The notes under the pieces: generated by a model
The model's input: only the letters and a program-made list of their open reading frames with translations
Database searches by the model: none
Told to the model about the DNA's origin: nothing
Shown here: positions 15,596 through 24,126 of the stretch, in pieces
Layout of the letters: the number at the start of each line of letters is the position of its first letter
Position numbering within the stretch: position 1 is the stretch's first letter
Position numbers and translations under genes: made by a program
Source of the DNA: an uncultured beta proteobacterium
Lineage (GTDB): Bacteria; Pseudomonadota; Gammaproteobacteria; Burkholderiales; Burkholderiaceae_C
Length of the DNA stretch: 24,642 nucleotides
Reading direction: 5' to 3'
Assembly: GCA_903958915.1 (NCBI GenBank)
Contig: CAJBVC010000265.1
Coordinates: forward strand, 1-24,642

Positions 15596-16674
15596 GCTGC
15601 ACTGGCCGGGTTACCGTACTGCGTGCGCACCCAATCACGATAAGCACCACTTTGCACGTTGGTCACCCAATCCTGATGCGCCAGATACCATTGAACGGTC
15701 TTTTCTATGCCGCTCTCGAATGTTTCGGCAGGCTTCCAGCCCAGTTCGCGCTCGAGTTTTCGGGCATCAATGGCATAACGCCGATCGTGCCCGGGGCGGT
15801 CGGTTACAAAAGTGATCTGGTCGTGGTAGGGCTTGCCGTCCGCGCGCGGGCGCATGCGATCCAGCAGGCTACAAATGGTTTGCACGATCGTGAGATTGGC
15901 TTGCTCGTTCCACCCACCCACGTTGTAGGTTTCCCCCACCCTACCGGCCTGCAATACCCTCCGAATGGCACTGCAATGGTCGGTGACATAGAGCCAGTCG
16001 CGAATCTGCTGACCGTCACCATACACCGGCAGCGGTTTGCCGGCCAGCGCGTTGACGATGACCAGCGGAATCAGTTTTTCGGGGAAATGGTAGGGGCCAT
16101 AGTTGTTGGAGCAGTTGGTAGTGAGCACCGGTAACCCGTAGGTGTGGTGCCAGGCACGTACCAAATGGTCGCTGGCGGCTTTGCTCGCGCTGTAGGGGCT
16201 ATTGGGCTCGTGTGGGTGCTGCTCGGTAAACGCCGGTTCGTCATGGCCCAACGACCCGTAGATCTCGTCTGTGGATACATGCAAAAACCGAAACGATGCC
16301 TTTTTGCCGTCCGCCAAGGCGGACCAGTAACCGCGCACAGCTTCCAGCAAACGGAAGGTTCCAACAATATTGTTTTGTACAAAGGCTTCAGGGCCGTGGA
16401 TAGACCGGTCCACATGGGACTCAGCGGCAAAATTCACAATGGCACGGGGTTGATGATTGGCCAGCAGCTCCGAAACCAGGGCACTATCGCCAATGTCGCC
16501 CTGCACAAAGACATGCCGAGGGTCATTCTGCACACTGGCCAGGTTCTGCAAATTACCCGCATAGCTGAGTATGTCCAGATTAACGATGGCGTCGTCGCAA
16601 CATGACAGCCAGTCCAACACAAAGTTGGAACCAATGAACCCCGCCCCCCCCGTCACAAGAATACAATTTTTCAT
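15592..16674 (-). CDS. rfbB: dTDP-glucose 4,6-dehydratase
   Basis: A 360-residue extended SDR converting dTDP-glucose to dTDP-4-keto-6-deoxyglucose with bound NAD. The Rossmann loop is [11 protein letters not shown], the catalytic STDEIYG segment carries Thr-Asp-Glu, and [15 protein letters not shown] holds the Tyr and Lys. First gene of the rhamnose operon. The ATG at 16674 is preceded only by a weak ribosome-binding site. The upstream 122 bp, shared with the divergent PAP2 gene, contains a candidate promoter. The product would feed O-antigen or exopolysaccharide synthesis, but no glycosyltransferase is in the window. Confidence 0.96.
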   Translation of the reverse strand: MKNCILVTGGAGFIGSNFVLDWLSCCDDAIVNLDILSYAGNLQNLASVQNDPRHVFVQGDIGDSALVSELLANHQPRAIVNFAAESHVDRSIHGPEAFVQNNIVGTFRLLEAVRGYWSALADGKKASFRFLHVSTDEIYGSLGHDEPAFTEQHPHEPNSPYSASKAASDHLVRAWHHTYGLPVLTTNCSNNYGPYHFPEKLIPLVIVNALAGKPLPVYGDGQQIRDWLYVTDHCSAIRRVLQAGRVGETYNVGGWNEQANLTIVQTICSLLDRMRPRADGKPYHDQITFVTDRPGHDRRYAIDARKLERELGWKPAETFESGIEKTVQWYLAHQDWVTNVQSGAYRDWVRTQYGNPASAA

Positions 16675-16701
16675 GGCGCTCGATGCTCGTACTAAACCCG
16701 G

Positions 16702-16731
16702 ATTATCGCTCTAGCCGGGTGTCCCTGACCA
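16702..16731 (-). promoter_or_regulatory. Candidate sigma70-type promoter of the rfb operon
   Basis: On the minus strand TGGTCA (16726-16731), an 18-bp spacer and GATAAT (16702-16707) resemble -35 and -10 boxes. Transcription would begin near 16695, about 20 bases before rfbB. The -10 is bracketed by a 6-bp inverted repeat (ACCCGG at 16696-16701, CCGGGT at 16715-16720) that could bind a regulator or form a hairpin. This is pattern matching only. Confidence 0.4.
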
Positions 16732-16796
16732 GGTCCGACGATACGCTGTAGTACGGCGACAAATCATCGACAATGCACCCAACTCCCTGACCTTGA

Positions 16797-17543
16797 ATGT
16801 CGACGCAACCTGTCAAATCCGTCCCGACCATACAAACCCCGAAAGTGTTCTGGGTGCTGGTGGTGGTGTCTGTTGTGCTCGCTTGCATCCCCACATTGTG
16901 GACGGAGCTGGATCTGCTCACCGCGAAGCAGTTCACGGGACCGGGTGACCCCATTACCGCAACTTCCTGGTGGTGGGTGCTCGGCATCAACCTGTACGTG
17001 CCAGCGGTATTTCGGGGCGCCATTTTCTTCGCCCTGGTCCTGTGGGTGGCGGTAAGTGTTGGACGCAATGGTCGCCAATGGCGCCTGCCGCTGGCTTTCT
17101 TTGTGTTGGCCGGAGCCCTGGGGCCAGGCCTGGTGGTGAATGCCGGATTCAAGGACCACTGGCAGCGCGCCCGTCCCTACCAGGTAGAGCATTTTGGCGG
17201 CACGCAACAGTTCACCCGCGCCGGCGTGATCACCGATCAATGCAACAACAATTGCTCCTTTGTCAGCGGGCACGTCGCCTGTGGGTTTTTTCTGGCGTCG
17301 CTGGCGTTGGTGATGCGGCGCAAAATGCTGTGGCTTGCCATCGGTACGCTGTGCGGGTTGTTGGTGGGCTTCGCACGCATCGCGGACAGCGCGCACTGGC
17401 TCAGCGACGTGCTGTGGGCATGCCCCATCACTCTAATGACCAGCTGGCTGGTCTGGAAACTGTTGTTGCGCGCGTATCCAACCCCTCACGAACTGTCGGG
17501 TACTGCAACTGCAGCCCCAACTCCTTCTTCAGACGGGTATTGA
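16797..17543 (+). CDS. PAP2-family membrane phosphatase
   Basis: A 248-residue polytopic membrane protein of the type 2 phosphatidic acid phosphatase family. The three phosphatase motifs are present: K119-x6-RP (KDHWQRARP), SGH at 157-159 (FVSGHVACGF) and R194-x5-H200-x3-D204 (ARIADSAHWLSD). Five or six hydrophobic segments surround them, so the active site probably faces the periplasm. Such enzymes remove phosphate from lipid A, undecaprenyl pyrophosphate or phospholipids; the substrate is not decided here, but the rhamnose operon next door makes an envelope role reasonable. The ribosome-binding site is weak. Its last 116 bp overlap the convergent SDR gene. Confidence 0.88.
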   Translation: MSTQPVKSVPTIQTPKVFWVLVVVSVVLACIPTLWTELDLLTAKQFTGPGDPITATSWWWVLGINLYVPAVFRGAIFFALVLWVAVSVGRNGRQWRLPLAFFVLAGALGPGLVVNAGFKDHWQRARPYQVEHFGGTQQFTRAGVITDQCNNNCSFVSGHVACGFFLASLALVMRRKMLWLAIGTLCGLLVGFARIADSAHWLSDVLWACPITLMTSWLVWKLLLRAYPTPHELSGTATAAPTPSSDGY

Positions 17544-18390
17544 CCATGCGCCGCGACTCCTGCATGAAGCTCAGCAGCATCGGTGGCAGGCGGGCGGGCG
17601 CCTCGTCCCTTGCAATGCGAGGTGGCCGGGGCAGGCCGTACAAGTCGGCCGCGAGGTCCACGTAGTCCCCCATTTTGAGAATGGTGTCGTCGTTGACGTT
17701 GTAGACCCGTTGCGCTGCGCCACGCCACAGGGCTAGCAGGCAGGCACGCGCCAGGTCGTCAGCATGGATATGGTTGGTGTAGACATCGTCTTCGGACCGC
17801 AAGACAGGGATGGACTTCAACAATCTGCTGCGCGGAGTGCCGCCTTCCCGGTCCGGCGCGTAAATGCCCGGAATCCGCAAAATACCGCACCGCACACCGG
17901 TCACTCGGCCGTACAAGCGCCAACGCAACTCGGCGTCCACGCGTCGCCCGGCACGTGCAGTTTCGGGGCGCTGCGGCCATGTTTCATCGACCCAACTCGC
18001 CTGACAGTCGCCATAAACTCCACTCGTAGACCCATAGATTGCACTGCGTGGAGTGTGGCGCAAGCGCAATGCACGCACCAGCGCCAGCGTGCGAGGGTCG
18101 GTCTGCCCCTCGCCCGGAGGAGGCGCCAGATGCAACACCCGCGTCGCCAAACCGGCCAGTCGGCGCAGCGTAGCGGGCTGGTCCAGGTTACCTCTTAAAG
18201 GGACAATGCCTTGCGCGCGCAGCGACGCAACACGCTCGGCGGTCGAGGTCAAGGCCATTACCCGGGTTTTGCCAAGCGCCAGGCGAGCGACACGCATCCC
18301 GACGTCGCCACAGCCCACGATCAGCAGACGTTCGCGACGAAATCGAGCGGGTAACGCACCAAGAGGGTTGTAGATTGAAGGCAAAATCAC
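17428..18390 (-). CDS. NAD-dependent epimerase/dehydratase-like SDR protein
   Basis: A protein of about 320 residues with an N-terminal Rossmann loop GCGDVG (residue 26 on) preceded by LLIV, and an extended-SDR layout: YGSTSGVYGD, then GILRIPGIYAPDR and a YNVNDD segment. The usual YxxxK active-site motif is not obvious, so it may be an atypical member (YeeZ-like) with no clear catalytic role. There is no ATG: GTG at 18390 or TTG at 18384 are possible, the latter with GAGAG at better spacing. Only 36 bp separate it from the divergent reductase gene. The conserved-looking C terminus (LQYPTVREGL) overlaps the PAP2 gene. Confidence 0.8.
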   Translation of the reverse strand: MILPSIYNPLGALPARFRRERLLIVGCGDVGMRVARLALGKTRVMALTSTAERVASLRAQGIVPLRGNLDQPATLRRLAGLATRVLHLAPPPGEGQTDPRTLALVRALRLRHTPRSAIYGSTSGVYGDCQASWVDETWPQRPETARAGRRVDAELRWRLYGRVTGVRCGILRIPGIYAPDREGGTPRSRLLKSIPVLRSEDDVYTNHIHADDLARACLLALWRGAAQRVYNVNDDTILKMGDYVDLAADLYGLPRPPRIARDEAPARLPPMLLSFMQESRRMVNTRLKKELGLQLQYPTVREGLDTRATTVSRPASWSLE

Positions 18391-18426
18391 GCTCTCTTTC
18401 AAATTGTCGATAAGGATAACCAAAAG

Positions 18427-19479
18427 ATGATCGCCACAGCCCCAGGTACGCCAGTGTTCACAGTCAAGGCGGAGCCCAGTGGACGTACGTTTGATGTGCA
18501 ATGGGATGAAACGGTCCTTGCTGCAGCGGTACGTCAGGGGGTTGGCTTGCCCTACGGCTGCAAGGACGGAGCCTGTGGGTCCTGTAAGTGCCGGCTGCTG
18601 TCGGGCAAGGTCACCCTGGGCAACCACCAGACCAAGGCACTCTCCCCGGAAGAGGAAGTTGGCGGTCTGATTCTCACCTGTTGTGCCACTGCCCAGTCGA
18701 ACCTGGTGCTTGAATCCAAGCAGGTCACCGAAGAGGGCGCAGTGCCGATCAGGAAGATGCCAGCGCGTGTCTCTGGCTTGTCCAGGGTCTCGGATGACGT
18801 CATGCTTTTGCAATTGCAACTCCCTGCCAACGAGGCGTTCAATTTCCGGGCGGGCCAATACGTCGAATTCATCTTGCGCGACGGCGTGCGTCGCAGTTAT
18901 TCGATGGCCAATGCTCCACACCACGGACCGGGCATCGAGCTGCACATTCGCCACATGCCGGGAGGCCGATTCACAGACCATGTGTTTGGTGACATGAAGG
19001 AGAAAGAAATTGTGCGGATTGAGGGTCCGTTTGGAAGTTTCTTTCTGCGTGAGAAATCGGACAAGCCCATCATCCTTTTGGCATCTGGCACCGGGTTTGC
19101 GCCGATCAAGGCACTGATTGAACACATGCAATATGCCGGCATCACGCGCCCAACCACGCTGTACTGGGGCGGGCGACGCCCATCGGACCTGTATTTGCAG
19201 TCGTGGATCGAGGCGCAATTACCCACTTTGCCCCATCTGCGCTACGTGCCCGTGGTATCCGACGCCACACCAGAAGATGGTTGGAGCGGACGCACAGGCT
19301 TTGTCCACCGCGCGGTGCTGGAGGATTTCCCGAATCTGCAAAACCACCAAGTCTATGTGTGCGGCGCACCAATCGTTGTCGAAAGTGCCAAGAACGACTT
19401 CACAGCGCATGGCAAGCTACCAGCCGAAGAATTTTTCGCCGATTCCTTTACTTCCGAAGCCGACAAGTCAACTGCTTGA
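18427..19479 (+). CDS. 2Fe-2S ferredoxin-FAD-NAD(P)H reductase (CDP-6-deoxy-3,4-glucoseen reductase type)
   Basis: A 350-residue electron-transfer flavoprotein. Residues 1-100 form a plant-type ferredoxin domain with C45, C50, C53 (GCKDGACGSCKC) and C85 or C86 (LTCCAT). A ferredoxin-reductase module follows: FAD motif RRSYSMAN (R156, Y158, S159), NAD(P) motif GTGFAPIKAL (from residue 221) and a C-terminal VYVCGAP. The family includes AscD/RfbI (E3 of 3,6-dideoxyhexose synthesis), and it is also common as a reductase for oxygenases. The rhamnose operon nearby makes a sugar role tempting, but the partner dehydrase is not in the window. AAGGA lies 10 bases before the ATG. Confidence 0.87.
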   Translation: MIATAPGTPVFTVKAEPSGRTFDVQWDETVLAAAVRQGVGLPYGCKDGACGSCKCRLLSGKVTLGNHQTKALSPEEEVGGLILTCCATAQSNLVLESKQVTEEGAVPIRKMPARVSGLSRVSDDVMLLQLQLPANEAFNFRAGQYVEFILRDGVRRSYSMANAPHHGPGIELHIRHMPGGRFTDHVFGDMKEKEIVRIEGPFGSFFLREKSDKPIILLASGTGFAPIKALIEHMQYAGITRPTTLYWGGRRPSDLYLQSWIEAQLPTLPHLRYVPVVSDATPEDGWSGRTGFVHRAVLEDFPNLQNHQVYVCGAPIVVESAKNDFTAHGKLPAEEFFADSFTSEADKSTA

Positions 19480-20319
19480 TGCCCGGTACTCGCTCAGAAT
19501 GACTGCGCCCACCACCATGGCACCGCCAAACGCCGCCTGCAGCGTCAAAACCTCGGCCAACCATAGCCATGCGAACAGTGCGGCAAAAACCGGCTCCATG
19601 GCGTAAATCAGCGCCGCCTTGTCGGCACTCACATAACGTTGCGCCATGGCTTGCAAAAAAAGCATGCCAGCGGTAGCAACAATGCCCAGGTAGGCCAAGC
19701 CAGCCAGGATGGGCAGGCTTATCCGGGAAGGTAGGGTTTGCAATGTGTCACTGCCCCAGGCGGCTAATAGCATCCATAGAGTGCCTAAGGCGGCCATCCA
19801 CACAATCTGGGTACCTGCGAGTTGCAAAGGCGAATGCCGACTGGCGCGCTGCGACAGGACAATGACGTACAGTGCGTAGGCAAACGCACCAAAAACCGTT
19901 GCGGCGTCGGCTACCAAATCGCTGCCTCCATCCCACGACATGAGCCCGATGCCGGTACAAGCGATCACAGCCGACGCGAGGATCAGCCAGGTTGGGCGCG
20001 CACCGAAGGCGATGCCCAACAGCGGAACCATCAACACGTTGAGACTGGTCAGAAAAGCACTGCGGTTGGACGATATGAACTCCAATCCAAAAGCCTGTGC
20101 GACGTACGAAACCAGCACCAATGCACCCAGTAGCGCACCGTCTTTCCAGGTTGCCCGTGGGACTCTGAGAACCACCGGCAACATGCAGACCGCAGCAATC
20201 ATGAAGCGCACTGCCGACACCTCGACGCCACTGAGTTGGGCCGTCGCCACCTTCAGCACCGGAAAGGTCGCCCCCCAGACCAGGGTCACGAACAATAGCG
20301 CCCAGACGTGGATACTCAC
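19468..20319 (-). CDS. EamA/DMT-family inner-membrane transporter
   Basis: A 283-residue very hydrophobic protein with about ten predicted membrane helices arranged as two EamA repeats. Typical segments are TLVWGATFPVLKVA near the N terminus and YAMEPVFAALFAWLWLAEVLTL in the second half. Members export amino acids or other metabolites; the substrate cannot be inferred. The start is GTG at 20319, with AGG about 9 bases upstream. It lies 50 bp downstream of livF on the opposite side of the reductase gene, whose stop it overlaps by 12 bp. It may be co-transcribed with livHMGF. Confidence 0.87.
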   Translation of the reverse strand: MSIHVWALLFVTLVWGATFPVLKVATAQLSGVEVSAVRFMIAAVCMLPVVLRVPRATWKDGALLGALVLVSYVAQAFGLEFISSNRSAFLTSLNVLMVPLLGIAFGARPTWLILASAVIACTGIGLMSWDGGSDLVADAATVFGAFAYALYVIVLSQRASRHSPLQLAGTQIVWMAALGTLWMLLAAWGSDTLQTLPSRISLPILAGLAYLGIVATAGMLFLQAMAQRYVSADKAALIYAMEPVFAALFAWLWLAEVLTLQAAFGGAMVVGAVILSEYRASSS

Positions 20320-20369
20320 AAAAAGGACCTACGTAGTTGCGTGCATCGCTGCACCCACCCTCACGCTAC

Positions 20370-21089
20370 TCATTCGCCAAGGTATGCGGCCCGCACTTTG
20401 GGGTCGTTAAGCATCTGTTTGGCATCTCCCGACATGGTGACAATGCCGGACTCCATGACGTAGCCCCGGTTGGCAATGCCCAGCGCTCGGCTGGCGTTTT
20501 GTTCGACCAGCAGCACCGTGACGCCTTGTGCATAGACATCGCGAACGACCTCAAAGATCTTGTCCACCATGAGCGGTGAGAGCCCCATGGACGGTTCGTC
20601 GAGCAAAAGCACCTTGGGGCGGCTCATCAGCGCCCGACCCATGGCCAGCATTTGCTGCTCGCCACCCGACATGGTGCCAGCCAACTGGTCACGCCGCTCC
20701 TTGAGCCGTGGAAAAATCGAAAATACCTTGTCAATGTCCAACGCGATATCTGCCGTATCGTTGCGAATGTAGGCGCCCATCTGCAGGTTCTCGATGATGG
20801 TCATCCGGGTGAAGACGCCGCGACCTTCGGGCACCATGGCCAACCCCTGTTTCACCAGATCCCAGGGGCCTTGTCCGCGAATGCTCTTTCCCAAATATTC
20901 GATGTCCCCGGCGTTGATGGGCAGGGTTCCGGTAATGGCTTTCATCGTGGTGGTCTTGCCTGCACCGTTGGAGCCAATCAGCGACACCAGCTCACCTTCA
21001 TGCACCTCGAAATCCACACCTTTGACAGCCTGGATTCCTCCGTAGGACACCTTCAGTCCGGTCACCTTCAGCAAAGTCTTTGTTTCCAT
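20370..21089 (-). CDS. livF: Branched-chain amino-acid ABC transporter ATP-binding protein LivF
   Basis: A 239-residue ABC ATPase. Walker A GSNGAGKTT, signature MSGGEQQMLAMGRAL and Walker B VLLLDEPSMGLSP are all intact. Length and the C-terminal LNDPKVRAAYLGE ending are typical of LivF. It is the last gene of livHMGF, 23 bp behind livG. With LivG it powers uptake of leucine, isoleucine, valine or related compounds (HAAT family members also carry urea or amides). Confidence 0.93.
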   Translation of the reverse strand: METKTLLKVTGLKVSYGGIQAVKGVDFEVHEGELVSLIGSNGAGKTTTMKAITGTLPINAGDIEYLGKSIRGQGPWDLVKQGLAMVPEGRGVFTRMTIIENLQMGAYIRNDTADIALDIDKVFSIFPRLKERRDQLAGTMSGGEQQMLAMGRALMSRPKVLLLDEPSMGLSPLMVDKIFEVVRDVYAQGVTVLLVEQNASRALGIANRGYVMESGIVTMSGDAKQMLNDPKVRAAYLGE

Positions 21090-21112
21090 ATCTTCCTTGC
21101 GCCGCAGCTGCC

Positions 21113-21883
21113 TTAGTGGCCGCTGGTACCCAAATAGGCTTCAATCACTTTTTCATTGCGTTGCACATCCGCCGGCGTGCCCTCGGCGATCTGTTTGCCG
21201 TAGTCGAGCACGGTCACGCGATCACACAACCCCATCACCAGTTTGACATCGTGCTCGATCAACAGGATGGTGCGGTTGTCGTTGCGGATACGGTCAATCA
21301 ACTCACGCAACATTACCTTCTCGGTCGCATTCATTCCCGCTGCCGGCTCATCGAGCGCAATCAGTTGCGGATCGGTTGCCAGCGCACGGGCAATCTCCAG
21401 CCGGCGCTGGTCGCCGTAGCTTAAGGTGCGCGCCTTGTAGTCGGCAAATTTTCCAATACCAACATATTCCAGCAACTCCTGCGCTCGGCTGGCGATGGCG
21501 GCTTCCTCGGTCTTGAAACTTTGGGTGCGAAATATGGCACCGAGCAGCCCCGAATGGGTACGAATGTGGCGCCCCACCATGACGTTTTCCAGCGCAGTCA
21601 TCTCGGCAAACAACCGGATGTTTTGAAACGTGCGGGCAATGCCTGCCTTCGCGACGGCGTGCACTGCCGTCGGCTGGTACGGTTTGTTGGCAAGTTCAAA
21701 CGTGCCACTGTCCGGGGTGTACAAGCCGGTCAGCACATTGAAAAATGTGGTCTTCCCGGCACCATTGGGACCGATAAGCCCATAGACCTGCCCACGCTTG
21801 ATGTTGATGCCCACGTCACTGAGCGCCTGCAGCCCGCCGAACCGTTTGGAAACACCTGAAACGTTAAGTACTGTGTCTGTCAT
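21113..21883 (-). CDS. livG: Branched-chain amino-acid ABC transporter ATP-binding protein LivG
   Basis: A 256-residue ABC ATPase. Walker A GPNGAGKTTFFNVL, signature LSYGDQRRLEIARAL and Walker B LIALDEPAAGMN are visible; the LSYG form of the signature and the QNIRLFAEMTALENVMVGRH stretch are characteristic of LivG rather than LivF. It lies 21 bp after livM and 23 bp before livF in the same operon. Confidence 0.93.
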   Translation of the reverse strand: MTDTVLNVSGVSKRFGGLQALSDVGINIKRGQVYGLIGPNGAGKTTFFNVLTGLYTPDSGTFELANKPYQPTAVHAVAKAGIARTFQNIRLFAEMTALENVMVGRHIRTHSGLLGAIFRTQSFKTEEAAIASRAQELLEYVGIGKFADYKARTLSYGDQRRLEIARALATDPQLIALDEPAAGMNATEKVMLRELIDRIRNDNRTILLIEHDVKLVMGLCDRVTVLDYGKQIAEGTPADVQRNEKVIEAYLGTSGH

Positions 21884-21904
21884 TTTGTTGCACCGTGGTT
21901 CAAT

Positions 21905-22987
21905 TCAACCCTTCAGGCTTTGCAGCGACTTGCCATGCTCGGGGGATGGCCACAAACCACGCGGGCGCAGCAGCATGACACTGATCATGGCAAGCGCGAT
22001 GAGAAGCTGGCGAAGAATGGAGGCATCCAACCGGCCACCGGTCATATCCTGCAATGGCCCTGCCACGTAGCGGAGCACTTCAGGTAATGCCGATAACAGT
22101 ACTGCCCCCAGAATGACGCCCGGCAGATGGCCGACCCCCCCCAGCACCACCATGGCTACGATCATGACTGACTCCATCAGGCTGAAGGATTCCGGCGAAA
22201 TAAACCCCTGAAAAGCCGCAAACATGGCGCCCGATACCCCCCCAAACGTGGCGCCCATACCGAACGCCAGCAACTTCAGATTGCGTGTGTTGATGCCCAT
22301 CGCTTTGGCTGCAATTTCATCTTCGCGAATCGCCATCCAGGCCCTGCCCACGCGAGAGAGTTCCAGGCGATGGCAAATCACCACGCTAAAAATTACCAAT
22401 GCGAGGAACAGGTAGTAGTACAGGGTTACGGGAGCAAAATCAATTCCGAAGACGGACAATTTCTTGGCGAAACTCACACCAAAGAAAGTTAACGAGTCGA
22501 TTTGACTGACCCCCTTGGGGCCATTGGTAATGTTGAACGGGTGGTCCAGATTGTTCAGAAAAACGCGGATGATCTCGCCAAAACCCAAAGTGACGATGGC
22601 GAGGTAGTCTCCCCGCAGTCGCAGTGTGGGTGCACCCAGAAGGACCCCGAAAATCCCCGCCAACCCGGCAGCCAGCGGCAACACCAACCACAGCGGCGTG
22701 TGCAAGCCGTTTGGAAACATCGTGGCAACGGCCTGAAAGGTTTCCCCCAAGTGCGGTGATGCCATCAGACCGTACATATAGGCGCCAATCGCAAAAAATG
22801 CGACATAGCCCAAATCCAGCAAACCGGCATACCCAACAACGATGTTCAAACCCAGTGCCAGCAGAACGTACAGCAATGCCATATCGGCAATACGCACCCA
22901 GGCGTTACCGAAGCCCTGCAGGAGCAACGGCAAAACGAGCAAGCCCAGTCCGGCGAGGAGGGAAACAATCAGCTTTTGGTGTTTCAT
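21905..22987 (-). CDS. livM: Branched-chain amino-acid ABC transporter permease LivM
   Basis: A 360-residue inner-membrane permease with many hydrophobic segments. The family stretch VGYAGLLDLGYVAFFAIGAY and the cytoplasmic coupling loop RVGRAWMAIREDEIAAKAMGI are clear. The ATG at 22987 is chosen because GGAG lies 7 bases upstream and a hydrophobic N terminus follows; an ATG at 23026 would overlap livH. It starts 13 bp after the livH stop. Confidence 0.93.
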   Translation of the reverse strand: MKHQKLIVSLLAGLGLLVLPLLLQGFGNAWVRIADMALLYVLLALGLNIVVGYAGLLDLGYVAFFAIGAYMYGLMASPHLGETFQAVATMFPNGLHTPLWLVLPLAAGLAGIFGVLLGAPTLRLRGDYLAIVTLGFGEIIRVFLNNLDHPFNITNGPKGVSQIDSLTFFGVSFAKKLSVFGIDFAPVTLYYYLFLALVIFSVVICHRLELSRVGRAWMAIREDEIAAKAMGINTRNLKLLAFGMGATFGGVSGAMFAAFQGFISPESFSLMESVMIVAMVVLGGVGHLPGVILGAVLLSALPEVLRYVAGPLQDMTGGRLDASILRQLLIALAMISVMLLRPRGLWPSPEHGKSLQSLKG

Positions 22988-23000
22988 GGTGATCTCCGGC

Positions 23001-23930
23001 TCAAGCGCGATCCGCCACACGCTCACCCAACAAACCTGAGGGACGCAGCGTCAACACAATGATCAGAACAATGAAGGCAAAAATGTCCGAATAGTGACTA
23101 CCCAGGATTCCGCCCGTGAGTGCGCCGATGTAGCCCGCGCCGATGGATTCGATCAGGCCCAGCAAAATGGCACCGACGACAGCGCCAGCGAGGTTGCCGA
23201 TACCGCCAAAAACCGCGGCAGTAAATGCCTTCAGGCCAGGCAGAAACCCCATGGCGTGCTGAGCGGTACCGTAGTTCGAGGCATACATGACGCCGGCAAT
23301 GGCTGCCAGGACCGCTCCGATAATGAAAGTAGCCGAGATGACCATATCCGGCTTGACACCCATGAGGCCGGCCACACGTGGATTTTCCGCCGTTGCCCGC
23401 ATGGCACGACCGAGCTTGGTGTAGTTGACCAGCCACATCAAAATCGCCAACGATGCGGCGGTCACGCTCAAAATCATCACCTGCGTCGGCGTGATCACGG
23501 CGCCAGCAATATCGATCGTGGTCGTCGGAAGCAAGGTCGGATAGGACTTGTAGTTTGGCTTCCAGATGATCATGGCCAGCGTTTGCAGCAGGATCGACAT
23601 CCCAATGGCAGTGATCAAGGGGGCGAGCTTTGGGCTATTGCGTAACGGGCGGTATGCCACTTTCTCGATGACAAAGTTCAGCGATGCGGCAACGACGCAG
23701 GCAATGACGAGCGCAATGATCAGGATGACAAATCCCGGTGTGCCTGGCATGGACTCCTGCATCAGGCCAATGATGGTCCAGCTTGTCAAAGCCCCCACCA
23801 TCATGACTTCCCCGTGGGCGAAATTGATCAGATTGATGATCCCGTACACCATGGTGTAGCCCAAGGCGATCAAGGCGTACATACTCCCCAATACCAGGCC
23901 ATTGATGATCTGTTGCAGCAATATGTCCAT
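23001..23930 (-). CDS. livH: Branched-chain amino-acid ABC transporter permease LivH
   Basis: A 309-residue permease. The N terminus ILLQQIINGLVLGSMYALIALGYTMVYGI (given here as the family opening, residues 3-31) and the coupling segment GRAMRATAENPRVAGLMGV are diagnostic. GAGAGG lies 5 bases before the ATG at 23930. It is the first gene of the operon; the 196 bp upstream, to rarA, contains a TACAAT hexamer (minus strand, 24069-24074) that could be a -10 box, but no matching -35. The gene for the periplasmic binding protein (livK) is not next to it. Confidence 0.93.
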   Translation of the reverse strand: MDILLQQIINGLVLGSMYALIALGYTMVYGIINLINFAHGEVMMVGALTSWTIIGLMQESMPGTPGFVILIIALVIACVVAASLNFVIEKVAYRPLRNSPKLAPLITAIGMSILLQTLAMIIWKPNYKSYPTLLPTTTIDIAGAVITPTQVMILSVTAASLAILMWLVNYTKLGRAMRATAENPRVAGLMGVKPDMVISATFIIGAVLAAIAGVMYASNYGTAQHAMGFLPGLKAFTAAVFGGIGNLAGAVVGAILLGLIESIGAGYIGALTGGILGSHYSDIFAFIVLIIVLTLRPSGLLGERVADRA

Positions 23931-24126
23931 AAAACCTCTCGAATGTCTGGCGAGCGCTCAAACTAACCGCAACCGAACCACGGGCTCACACTGGATTCAG
24001 CCTGATTTGCACTTACCCAAGACAAAGCAAGAAGTTCGCCAGCGCCAGCTTGATGGGCTAGCCGGACGATTGTAACGAAGGCGTCTGTCGATCGAGACCG
24101 TCACGAGGAGGGTTTACCCTTGCACC

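Noticed and set aside
18391..19218. N-terminal extension of the SDR gene through the reductase gene on the other strand
   Set aside because: The frame stays open, but it is opposite a clearly recognised flavin reductase and its translation has no family resemblance.
20325..20365. Possible terminator hairpin (GTGCA-GCGA-TGCAC) between livF and the EamA gene
   Set aside because: The stem is only 5 bp, and the T-run is separated from it by more than 15 bases and lies next to the EamA ribosome-binding site.
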